Origin: Lanius collurio
Lineage: Eukaryota > Chordata > Aves > Passeriformes > Laniidae
DNA: 64,000 nt
Assembly (NCBI GenBank): GCA_020086605.1
Contig: JACBWW010000004.1
Location: 40,940,478-41,004,477, forward strand
Reading direction: 5' to 3'
In this document: positions 13,040-25,500 of the stretch, piece after piece
Position numbering within the stretch: position 1 is the first letter of the stretch
Layout of the letters: every line of letters begins with the position of its first letter
The notes under the pieces: generated by a model
What the model was told of the DNA's origin: nothing
Database searches by the model: none
Seen by the model: only the letters and a program-made list of their open reading frames with translations
Translations under genes and position numbers: made by a program

Positions 13040-13556
13040 CACATAATCTCACACCATTCCCTTTTGTTGTCTTCCAATATCACTGCCCACAAGTGGGCTC
13101 TGAATTCCCTTACAAACCATGACATCTCTTTTGATTGCCTTTGGACAACGTTGCAGCTTCATCGTGGCCCACATGGAAGAACAGTAATGGCTAATAGTCT
13201 GAGGGCTGCATTAGCCTGAGAACTTTCCCAGTGGTGCCCTTAACCCAGGTTGCAGGGAGGCAGCAGCCTTCCCCAAGAGGAGGGTCTGTCCAGCACAGCA
13301 GACCCACTGCTACCCTGACAAGGGAGTCACCTACAGGCCATCTTTCTTCCTTGTGGAGGTGGACATCATGCAGGGGCCAGTCCTTTCTGTTCAGCAGTAC
13401 CTCTGGTGTAGATGAGCCATCATCCACATCATCCTTTGACTTACCTTTCACATCCAGAGCCTCATCATTATTGTGTACAAACATGTGGGAAGGCGAGGTA
13501 GGCAAAGAGGGGGTTTGCCTGCTGCTCCAGGCAGGGACTTGTCCTTGTTCACTCTA
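13040..13556 (-). mobile_element. CR1 LINE fragment: ORF1 esterase (SGNH/GDSL-like) region, degenerate
   Basis: On the minus strand the relic shows GDSLVR near 13335-13318, followed by CCLPATWVKGTTGKVL and QPSDY. These match the G-D-S-L-L-R, C-C-L-P-G-A and R-P-S-D-Y-Y landmarks of the esterase part of avian CR1-type ORF1. Upstream (higher coordinates) NNDEALDVKGKS matches the segment that precedes it. After QPSDY a stop interrupts the frame, and FHVGHDEAAT continues the homology, so the copy is broken. The CR1 3' end is absent. Assignment is from remembered repeat sequence. Confidence 0.65.
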
Positions 13557-16500
13557 TTTAAGTTACTGCCTTCTGTACGGCAGGAGTAGAATACAGGATC
13601 CCCCCAATCTTATGTTTTTTCTGGTGGCTGTTCTTGTTACTGTCTCAGGCAGAGCAGAGCATGGGTTTGCCAGTCAAATTCTTTCTCATTTCCCTACTAA
13701 TGACCCCGTGTTCCACACTTATACTTTGAAATAGCAGCCAAATGTCCTAATAATGGTGGCTGATAAGCGTAGCTCTGAATAACAAAGTGCACTGTCTTTG
13801 AAAATACTATTTTCCATTTCAAGCAATGACATTAAGTGATTCAAAAGCATTATTTCATGCTTCTTATAATAGCCACACAAAATGGAAATTTCTTATTTTG
13901 CTCACAGTAGCAGATGAATACACACAAAAATGTATTGCCAGTAAAGGGTCATTTACTTCTTGTTTTATGGATTTTAACCAGCATTCCCATGAAGCCTGAG
14001 CAGAAGCCATGTAATATGACTGATGTAGAATGAATTCCCTCTTATTCAAATTATTTTGCAGTCTTTTTTCTCATTAGAGAAGAAAGCTCCTGAGGTCAAA
14101 ATACAATGGAAATAATATTTCACTTTATCTTAAACTACGAACTCTGGAACTAAACACAATGCTTTAATAGCTGGATGCATTTAGACCTGCTCAAATAGGA
14201 TTTAATATTCTTCTATAAATAGCAAACTCTGCATAAGTTATCAAAAATACAGAGGTAACTCTTGAAAGTATTATTATATTTATAGCCAAAAAGTAGACCA
14301 TATTCTATACATGTAGTGCTCTCCACACACATATGTAGAAAATGTTACAATAAAGTAAGCATTTTTATACTGCAAAGGCTTCTATTTCTACAATGATAAA
14401 AGCTTTTTTTTTTCAAACAATCATTTTTGGATAAATAACATTTTTGCTAATTCTAAAGGGAAAAGCACCTAAGAAGTTACCATATCAATGAAATGGAATG
14501 GAGCCAAATGAGGAATCTACAATTAACTTCTAGAATACGAAATGTTAATTCTTTAATGTTAACTGGCCTTTTGGGATTTCTAATAAGCTGAGTCTAGCAT
14601 ACTGTGGGATTTTAGCATTGACATGTTTCTAATGAGAGGTTAATGAATCTAATCTTTCAAACCATGCTAAAACACAAGACTAGCGATCAGGGAGCCAATT
14701 CTGACAGTGTTTGGCTGTGTTCCAGTTGGGTTCACTTATTCATGAAGAAGCTTCCATCAGATACTTTACTTCTTACTGAAACATGAAGTGAGCTGGAAAA
14801 GAAAGGTCTCTGTGGTGTAGAAGGAACTGTCAGCAACCCAAGGAAAAGGCCAAATTAAAGTTAAAATTCATTAACCTTAGCATCTGTCAAAGAGTTTTGA
14901 AAGGAAGAAGGAAAGAAGAAAAAAAGAAGGGTGACTACAGTAGTCTGAGAGAAAAACAATTACTACTTTCTACCTGTTTACCAGAAAACTGCCTATCACA
15001 TCAATAACCTTAGTTCTCTGAGAAGAGTATCTCTGATAAATAGAAACTATGTAACATGGCTAAGTACCATTCTTCACAGCCAACTCCTTTAAATACCTAA
15101 CATTTAAATGTGACAAGAACATGTTTTTCAATCCCAAATCTATGTATGGTCAAGGAGAAAGCATCCCACCAGCTAAGTCTGCCCATCAAAAAGCTATTGC
15201 AACATTCCCTGCAATCCACATGCAAAGAATCACAGTGAGAAATGCACAGGCATAAATTACTCTAGACCAAATAAGTACACAGTTCACAGCAGACAGGAGG
15301 AGACCCTCAGTTCTGAAAATAGTGAAGTTTCCTACACCTTGAGCTTTACACAGATTCTCTGGCAACCAGCAACCAGCTTATGGTAGGGAGGCTAACTCTC
15401 TTCACGACCCTAACTTAGCTCTGCCATATTCAAAACAGGTTTTTTTTTTATCTTTGAGAGCTTCATCAAACGTGGTTTAAAATAGTTTATATATGCAAAA
15501 GGCACCAAAAGGTTGCAGAGAACAATTGCATGAACAAGCTGACCAACAGAGAGAGTAGAAAATTTATTTTCTTAAGCAAGTTAGAAAAATAATAACAATC
15601 TGGATGGCCTAATGTAGAATATTCAGGATATGAAATTTACCAAAGTAAAACCAAGCCATGTATTTGAACACTAACATATATGAAACATGCATAAGCTTCT
15701 CAAAGCAAATAGAACTCGGTGAAACTTCAAGTCCTTCATAAAGAGTTACTATTTTCCCTGGTAGTTCAAAAATCACTCCTTAGCATCTCAATGCATAATT
15801 TACTTAAACTCTGTCCTCAGAATAGCCTTTTTCACTTTTTTAGACTACACTAATGAATACTTGGATTTTGTCTGCATACATTTCACATTTCCTAGTAATT
15901 TAAAGCACAATTCTGCACTTTAACAGTGCCATAACACGAGTAAATAAATAAATACATTTATGCAATTTCTTCAGCCATACTCACTGCTTTTCAAATATTG
16001 CAACATTTCTATGCAACTGTGAATGATCAGCATCCCTCCATCCCTGTCTAGCTCCCTTTTATGACAGTTCCTGCCTACAATACAGAGCTTTCAATACAAG
16101 CAGGTCAGGATGATCAAAGGTCCTGTAATAGTCCCAATATTTTATTTATATTTCCAATTTATTTTAAAATTAACATGCTCATCTTCTCCTTGACCGGATC
16201 TTGGATGCAATATTGGATGTAAATTCCGACTCTGGCATCAGAAATGTTCCTTTTTGATGCTGCAACAGTGGGAGAAGGTCTAAGTGGCTCTGAAGGCAAC
16301 ACACTCACTACCTGCTTGAAGGATTCATATTTGAGAAATTTATATTTCAATGTTTCAGAGTTAAGATACATATAAAGTGGAATCTTAAACAGAATCACTT
16401 TTTTAAACTATGCTTTAGCACAAAGTAGGATAAGAGACATTTGCATGAGTATGGCAAATTTTCCATGAGGTGAACATCTATAAAAATTAAATAGGTAGTA

Positions 16501-19500
16501 GAAGTATTAGAGATTTTGAATAAATAGCTGAAAAAAAATCACACATCAAATAGCAATCCTAGATAGAACAACTTGTAATGAGATTTAAAGCACTGGTAAT
16601 GATATTGGACTGTTATTTGTTTCCAGAATAGAAAAAAAAATTAAAATGGATCTGCAGTACTGGCACAAGACAGTATCATGTATCCTTCTCTGACAAAGAT
16701 TATTCTTTTTTGGATGGACAACATTCAAAACTTTTACTCTGTAAAGTAAAATAGAAAAGAGGAAAAAAAAGACAAATTACTTGGAATCTTCTCAAATTAA
16801 CTCCAAAGTAGGTGAAAATATAACATCTCAGGTTATCCTTGAACACATAGTTTTGAGACAACCTGCTCTTTCTACTACAAAGAGGACACTGTAAAATTAC
16901 TTCAGTTATAATGGAGGAAAATGCTGCCAACTAATATTGTGAAGGAAGATAAAATATCAAATAACAATATTTTCAGAAACACATTTTCCAAATCCAAACC
17001 AAGATCCCTTGTTGCACAGCACTTCAGGGTTGTTCTTAATAAAAGCAAAAAAAAAAAAAACCCACAATAAAGCAACTCACTTGACAAACATTAAATTTAT
17101 TTCATTCTTTAAAGGCTCTAAAAACGGTCATAAAATCTCCCTTTCAGTAAGCTATCAAGTAAGGCAGAATATTCTGATTTCCCTTTATTTATTCTCTTCC
17201 TGTAACTCTGGCAACATAAAGAGAAGGGGACAGAATTGCTATCTACTGGAAGGCTGGAGAAAGGCTGAGTTCACTGGCTCATTTCATGAGATGATTCTTG
17301 CATTGTCACTTGCATGATAAAAATTATTTACCTGAACCACTGTTAGTATGAAATATGTTTAGGAAGTAAAAGTTCAGTTTACTTCCCATGAGATCGAATT
17401 ATTTTTCTCTGTAGCAATCCTGGTGGAGGTTTTGCTTGATTAACAGGCTTCACATTTGCCATTTTTTCTCCCTGTAAAAATCTATCCTCCATACAAACTG
17501 TTTGGAGAGAAAAGACAAAGTGACTTCATTCATGAAGACTGTCTTAGTTAACGGCCAAATATCAACAACTAGTAAGAATCTGAAGCTGCATGACACAAGG
17601 CAGGAAGCGAAGTTAATAGAGAAAACCTTTAAAAGAAATCAGAGCAATCAGGAATCAAGAAGAATGAGATAAAATGGCTAGAACTCATTAAATAACTAAA
17701 TGTATATGATTAAAGCAATTCAAGAAACTGGAAATTATTAAAGGCTATTATTGGGTAAAGTGGAACTCATTTTTCCCTTCAGTGCAAAGATCAGATATTC
17801 CTTCCTCAAAACCAGCAAAATAAACAAAAGTATAGCCCAGCTCAGGTCTCCAGCTGACAGCCAAATATTTATTATCCTATTACTGCAGAGTGTTCTTGAA
17901 TTTTGCATTACCTATATTTGCCACAGCTCATAAAAATGCACCATAGTTTTTTTGATTTTAAGTGGTATCTTTTCAATTTTAGATACAGAATCACTACAAA
18001 AGCACAAGCTACATGTTGAAACTAATGCCAAGCTGTTCCATCTGTATTAAAAATCTCAATAGTTGCCAAAGTTCAAGTGTAGATCTCTCACCAGTAATAC
18101 TCCTGGAAATAAAATACATACAAATAAAGTTCAAATAAAGATAACTGCTAAGGTTTCACAGGGAAGTCAACAACATTGAGAAAGGAAATGAAAAAGAACA
18201 GGTATATATATATCTGTTAAAAATTCTGCCTTTTCACCATTATATTCCTTTCCCTTTAAAAAAGTAAGCTTGTTTTTTTTATCTTGCTAACTAAAAGAAC
18301 AGGGGTCTCTCTCCAGGGATGCCTCTTTTGAATAAGTTTTCCTATCATTTGCTTTCCAAATTCGAGAACAGTTCTAGTCTCACACAACATTTTGGAGGTT
18401 GATGGGAGGCTTTGCTGCCCACGGCATAGCACCATTAGTTATCAGGCACATTGAGAGGAAATACAAATGTAATAAAAACACTGAAAAATTAACGGGAAAC
18501 ATTTTCACAGCACCGCTGTCCTCAGTACCATGTGGCAGTAGCCAGTAGTGAAAGACTGCGGGCCTCAATCTGACTGTCCCCGCAAAAAACAGTTTGAAAA
18601 TGGAAAGTCCCATGTCCCAAGGTCAGGTTGTTTAAAGGACAGCTTCAACTTGGAATAATTAAAGCTGTATTTAAGCATAAATAGACACTGCTCGAAGGAG
18701 GTGGAAAAGGCAAGGCAGATCATTTCATTAAAAGCATAGCTCCAGGCGATGAGATTCAGAAGTTCTGGTCAAAGGTCTCCAATCCATCCTTTTAATTTGA
18801 TGGCTACTTCAGGACAAACTGAGTAGCTGGTGCCAATCCTTTTTGTTAAAATGGTGGAAAAATAATTCCAGATAATGATTCCATTGATAAATGATTGTTT
18901 TATCATTCTATTAGACTTGGAGACACGACTACAGAAGAGTAGTCACTACATTACAACTATTAAAGTGGCAAAAAACTGAAGGAAATGAAGGGAAAATGAG
19001 GACATTTAGTGCAATTGCAGTAGAGCATTATAACCTAGTTGTCCACAATGTACCTTACACTCAGTATGCTAATACCACAGCCACCTGGGTTTCAGGCATC
19101 CTTAAAAAGATAATTGTATTAAATGGCAAGATGCTCCAAACTTTAACAACTAGGAAAGATTATGTGCAGAGAATCACTGTGCCACATTCTGGAATAAGTA
19201 GTTTTATAAAGAAGCTAAATTCAGAATTTGAGCATTTTGAAGTAAATAAGTATATAATTCTATCACTTATGCCACAATTTTATGGTTTTTATTTCTTTCT
19301 TCGTGGCCCAGCACCTGTGCAGAAACAGCCAACCTCTTTTTTTATCATATATGACTCAGACTTTTTCTGCAAGGATTTTTCCCCCATATTTCTACAAATA
19401 TTGCTAGTTCAACTTAGCCGTAACTGGCTACCAGAGAACACAATTAGGCTGTGGAAAATAAAATCAGCTTTAAAACTCACATAATAGTACTGAATAAATA

Positions 19501-22500
19501 AATAAACCAGCATTTTTCTAATTATGCATTTATGTAAATGAGGGAAGGTTAACTTCAAAAGCCTTCTCTCCATGATCACTGTTCTTGTCATTATGTGTGA
19601 TTTTGTGCCAGCTGAGGACTCATTTTCATGAACAAATAGCTTTTCATTGGATGCAGGTTTTATGTGTAAAATATGCTAAAATAGGTAAATGTCAAAATGT
19701 GTTTCTCATCCCTAATAACAGGCAAAAAAAGATTCCAAGTTGAAACTTTAATGTGAAAATAAGCTCTGGAATAAATTCATTATCCTGTGATCAAAGAGTC
19801 TCTTGTATAAATCAGCATCTTTTTAAAAAAACTCAGCTCAAGAAACATTCTATTACTAAAATTCAGATACTGAAGAAATTAAAGCTGCCAAAATACTTTA
19901 ATTGCAGAGGTTTCCAAACTCATGGAGGGAAGAAAAGAAACATTTAATTAAACAGCAGGTAATTTAGCATCAGAACCCAAAAAATACTCAGAACAATGGC
20001 CAAAAATATAAACAATCAAGCAACAAATATGCCCTAGATTAGCTAATACTTCTTTAGTGGTCTGTGAGCACATTCTGGAGTTTAGACACTAAGGAGACAA
20101 AAAAACCGATTTTGGAAATAACTCATTCCTAATTTTATGCCCTCTTTAAGTATCAGAGTGAATTACACTGGGCTCCTCTGGTGCTTTTTCTACACAGAAT
20201 GTACATAAATAACATCACAATTTCCCATCCATCTGAACAGAAACACTCTAATTTCAAATGATAAGATGTCAACATGTGGCAGACCAGAAGAGGTGATTGT
20301 AAATTTTGTCCAGTGCAAAAAAGGGAACTCTAGTAACTAAGTGCAGTGAACTTAGAGAAAGTGAATGGAAATTATTTAGAATGTAAATCTGAGCAGCACA
20401 TGTGAAGATATGCACATTAATGTCATTTGAAACAAATGGCTCCAGGTGATTTTCTCCATGTAAATTTCTTCCATGCCCTAAAATTACAACTATTTCTGAT
20501 GACATTTATTCTTCCTTACTGCAACTAAAAAACCACATCTTTTCCTCAAGTATAACATTACTGAGTTCTTCACAACAAATTGTTTCACCTGTTGCCACAG
20601 ACTCCCTACTGCTTAAATCTATGTACTAATGCACTCAAAGATTTTATGTTCCTAATCCACTCCTATTTAAACATCTCTTTCTCACAGTACTATAAAACAG
20701 ATTCTAGTAAAATACTATTTATCCTGGAAGACACTCCTGTACATAGTAATGGATGCCATCAGTCCTTTATTATGCAGGTTGATAACAACCATTTCACGAA
20801 AGACTAATGGCAAATGGTTGCTTTGCAAATTAAGAGTGGTTTACTTTAGGCAAGCTCATGATTCAGTATCAGATTTTGCTTTAAAAACCCACATATTTTC
20901 TACTATTCTTAATACATCTGCTAAATAAATGCTGCCAGTCAGCTACAGAGTTCCAGGCACATCTTATTCTTAATATTCCCTTTATGGATTTTTTCAAGGA
21001 ATACTCTAGGGGTAAGAAGCAAGATGAAAAGTCTTCATTTTTGTGAAGAGGTTTTCAGATCGGATTGAAATGTATTGGTGGAGTTCCCTGTAAGCTTGAC
21101 ATATTACCATCAGTGATACAGGGCTTTTTTTTTAATCTCAGGAGAAACTAAATTTATGCTGGAGTTAGAAAGCACCTTAGTTTCTCCTGACTTAAATTTA
21201 AGTTAGTATTTCAGTTTTCTTAAGACTATGCTACTTTAGGTGGACAGTTTCCATCACCACATTCATCAGTTTTCTTTCATGATGAGATTTGTGAGGAAAA
21301 ATAAAAAAAAAAAACCAGCAAAAATACTCTTGAATATAAATCAGAAAAAGTGTCCAACAGATATTGCCATACTGGCTATGCCTTTAAATGGAACCACTGT
21401 GTCTGCTGCCCTTATCAGTTCATAGTTCCAACAATCCTATAAATGGCATCTTCAAGCAAGGCTTACAGAGAGACTGACCCTTAAGACTCAAGCCTTTGCA
21501 ACATGATACCCACTTTACACATACAGATGCCAATAGTACTGGTTTTCTGGGTCAACTGGAAGAGAAACTACACATGACAAACAATTTACCATTAATCTCT
21601 AGCTATTCTACCCATTCTCCTGTCTCCTAATTCATGTTCCCAAGGATGCATACATCAACAAAAAGAGAATTGTTCAGGAGTCCTTCAATGTGCAAACTCA
21701 AACACAGAAACAAAGTCAGGATAAACTAAACAAGAATGCCTGGACTCAGCTAAGACATAGTGTCCACAAAATATAAGTTTAAAATTCGGAGGAAACTGGG
21801 ACATTTAATTTGTAAGTAAGCAGTAATCAAGGTGATATGAGACCCTCACATCATATTTATAATTCAATACAACAGTGGTGATAGCAGAGACTCCATGCTT
21901 CCCATAATGCTTTCCTCATGTGTTCACTGGGTAATGAGGGCTCAGCAATGGCAGTTTGCAATGATCATATTGGTTTCCAGGTTTGGTACATAAAGGTCTC
22001 CCTAAAGATGCATAACCAATTGATTTCTCTCCATATGCTTACAATCCACAAATGCTAAAACCTAGGACCAATTCAATAAATTATCATCATCAGTAGGTAT
22101 CTTCACTTCTGCTGTCAATACTAAAATATATTCCATTTCTATATTGAGTTTGCTCAAACTGTCCAGTGTCTCTTTACTACAAAATGTAGAATCCAGTGAA
22201 GTACAACTACACATTTATCCATCAAAACACCTTCAAAGTGGCGCTTGAATATGGAAAGCAACAAGCTTCATCGACTTTTACCTTTCTGAATTATGGCTCC
22301 AAGTGAACAGTGTACAACTACTTCTCAGGTGGAAACACCTTATTTTCTTAATTTATTGGGACTCAAAGCCCAGGACTCAGGAACATTTGCTTACACTCAC
22401 GGGGGAAAAAAAAATCTTGTACAATACCAATGTCTAAATTTTGTAAATACAAGGAAACCCTAAAGATAAGACAACTTCCTTTAGGTTTTAACCACCATGG

Positions 22501-25500
22501 TAAATGATTTTATATTCAAAATTGCAAGCAACAACTGCCATCTACACCCCCATCCTGTAGTAGAGGCTGGCAGTAGGACTATCCCGTCTCACACAAACTG
22601 GGTCCACAGAACTTTACTGACTCTGCTTTGACCCCCTCACCTGCTCAACGTCCTCACTCACAAGTAGTGAAGAGGATGTACCTGCTCTAAGCCAGGCAGT
22701 GCGGTTACCTTGAACTTTACAGGAAGTACCACTCTAGAGGCATTTTCTTTTCCTTCCCAAACCTTAAGGACAGGTAAATAACAAAAGGAAGAAGCTACTT
22801 GCAAAAAGATGTAGTACATGGAGAGATTTTTACCTTTTCCCAAGACAATTTATTTCTAAAATAGTGTAACAAAACAAATGTTCGGTTTAAACACGAAAAT
22901 TACATACATAAAACTGTAAGAAATGGTTAACTATATGAGTATATATGGTAACTAAGGTGTATATTTAGGATATATAGATATATTTTGGGCATAATCTTGT
23001 AAATTTCATTGAATTTCCAAATAATTTTCATAATACTGTATTTTTTTTCCTAAAAGTAGATGAAGTATCAAAGTCTGCCTTGATTTCCATTTTAGCCATG
23101 AACAGCACTGCATTTCAGCATCATTCTGAAATGCAACTCTCCTATTTTTATAGCCCCAAATCCAAAAACTTATTTTAGGTAAAATTTACTACTCAACATT
23201 TTCAGATCCATTTTCCTAATGTGGACACGAATTAATTTAGGGTGGAAAAACCCCACTGTGTTTGCTGGCATTACTAATATATTGAAACAGCTCATAAAAT
23301 CATAAAGAAAAAATGTATTGGACATTGTACCACTACTGAATGTTTTCACCAGAAACCTTATTCAGCCACCTGCTGTATAATTCCAAGTACAAACAAGCTG
23401 TTTGCACAAATCAAAAGCTGTTAATGTTGTGGAACACACTTGCACTTCTATTACTTCAAAGACTGTATAGCTATATATGCTCCATTACTATTTCCTGTAA
23501 GTATTACTTCAAGGCTTCAAACCTATTCCTAAATCTTATATATTTCCACACTGGCTCTTCACTCAGTTATTGAGTCCTTCCATTGGTAATTTGATCACTC
23601 TGAATACTTTGCTGCTGTGATTGCTACTTTCCTCTGGAATAGCAATAAACCTGCTATTAAACTTGCCCTCTGAAAGAACTGTACACAAAAAAAGTCTTCA
23701 GAAATGTAATAATGCTTTTAGAGATATTTTTCACTGCCATATGCAAAGAATAATGTTTTGTTACTTTTCCTTCTTTTTTTCATTGTAGTGTTTAAAAACA
23801 TTGTGTCAAAATGAAAGGAAGAATTTAGGTTGTATGATTCTGCCTATATCAAACTAACAGTTCACATCAGGATGGAACTTTTACAATAAAAACTAGCACC
23901 ATACTTTAGACTGCACTATGGAGCAGTCTCAGAGCACATAAAATGGATGCTTTTTTTGGATTAAACAACTGGAGTGGCACTCGAAGTGCTAATGAGCTCC
24001 AGCTCATAGGACCAGACAAGAGTCACCTCAAAGGAAAAAGCCCCAAAGACTGATCTTGTAAGCACTGAGTCCCCAGCACCACTTTTGTGGCAGACAGCTT
24101 GAGAGCATACACACAGTCAAGTAATAAAGACATAGCTTCAGAAAAAAAAAAAATAAAAAAAAAGGAAGGAGTTGTGCTTTATCAGGAATTACTTTATGTT
24201 TCAGAGCTTGCTAAATAAAGATTCGAAAGTGGTGCTCTTCAGCAAATGAAGGCGTATATAGCTGTCTTCCTCTAAATTTAACCAACTGAAATTATATTTG
24301 ATTTACCAAGAAAGTTCATTTCAACTTTTAAATCTATGCTGATGATATTCAGATCAGTTTCAGCAGGCCTACAGAAACTCATATATTGATTTTAATTCTG
24401 ACTGCTTCCTCAACAATCATAGCAATTCAATTCACTGAACAGATTAATGTTAAAATTAGATAATGAGGATTGAAAAATCAGTTTAAGATTAGAGAAACTC
24501 CAAGCTACTTGCTTTCAAAAGAAAAGCTTGTCTGCTAAAAAACCCCAAGCAAACACTACATATCAAACAATGTCCCTCTGTGAAAAAAATACAAATGATC
24601 TCACTACTGACAGTTTTCTAGTAAAGAGAATAGCCAATCAATCTAAAACTCCAGGATCTATATGTATTTTTTTCCTTCAGGAAAAGGCCAAAAACTCTCC
24701 CTGATTAGAAATAAGAGGGAAATACATCCAGCTGTCTGGGGCCAACATCTTAGCCCATGCATCCCTGTCAGTGGTGGGTAGGTCCCATTGTAGCTGATAA
24801 GCTTTACCCAGACCGCTGTCTTCTGGCTCCAAAAGAGGATGCTACACCTTCAGAATCAGAAGCTTTCCAGAGGAATCTACACTGCACACAACCCAGCAAG
24901 TGAGCACAGTGCACTTAGCCAGCTCTAGGCTAACTTGTATAAAGTCACTACGCATTTTCAGGAGGCCCTTTTCATGCTCAGCCCCAATTGACCTGCAATG
25001 GAACCGAACACAAGGAGTATCTTGTGAGGCACAGCAAACACCAGGCAAAATTAATCATTATCCTTTCTGCACTGAGCATGAGAGAGGATGGGGCAATGGG
25101 AGCAAAGGGATTCTTAGTGGAGTGATCCGGATACAAACATGGTGTTACCTGTTCTATGTTCTTTGTTAATCATCATGTATCTGAAGAGATTCAAGCAGAG
25201 CTTTAGGTCACCATTAGTGATCTCAGAAGCCCAAGGAAGGGTACCAAAGCAATGAGCTTCTTTCACTTTACACCGGGCACAAATACCCACATGCAAATCT
25301 AGGGACATGAGTAAATTTAGCTTACAGTAAAGTTTCTGGATCTTGGTTTTAAACCACAGAAGTATTTTTCCTAATTTCATCATGCTATCTTCTAATGGTT
25401 GGAGTGCAACAAGAAGACAACAAAGAATTATAGCCTTATTATTTTGTCAATATTTAACTGCCTAAATATTGCCTGTAGCAAATTTACTATTAAAAAGCAC

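Noticed and set aside
16159..16310. Minus-strand segment reading SDARVGIYIQ, considered as the CHID1 end (…VGISIWELGQG…)
   Set aside because: Similarity stops after RVGI, and the conserved Trp-Glu-Leu-Gly-Gln-Gly and Tyr-Phe-Tyr-Asp are absent.
17385..17471. Minus-strand candidate last exon ending KIIRSHGK-stop, with an AATAAA about 200 bases on
   Set aside because: About 29 open codons after an AG is common by chance. The acceptor tract is weak and the peptide matches no family I know, including the CHID1 C-terminus.
25114..25200. Minus-strand segment reading RYMMINKEHRT after a CAG, considered as the next CHID1 exon
   Set aside because: It lacks the expected Trp-Asp and Phe-Glu-Tyr features and runs to a stop. 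The resemblance is limited to a few residues.
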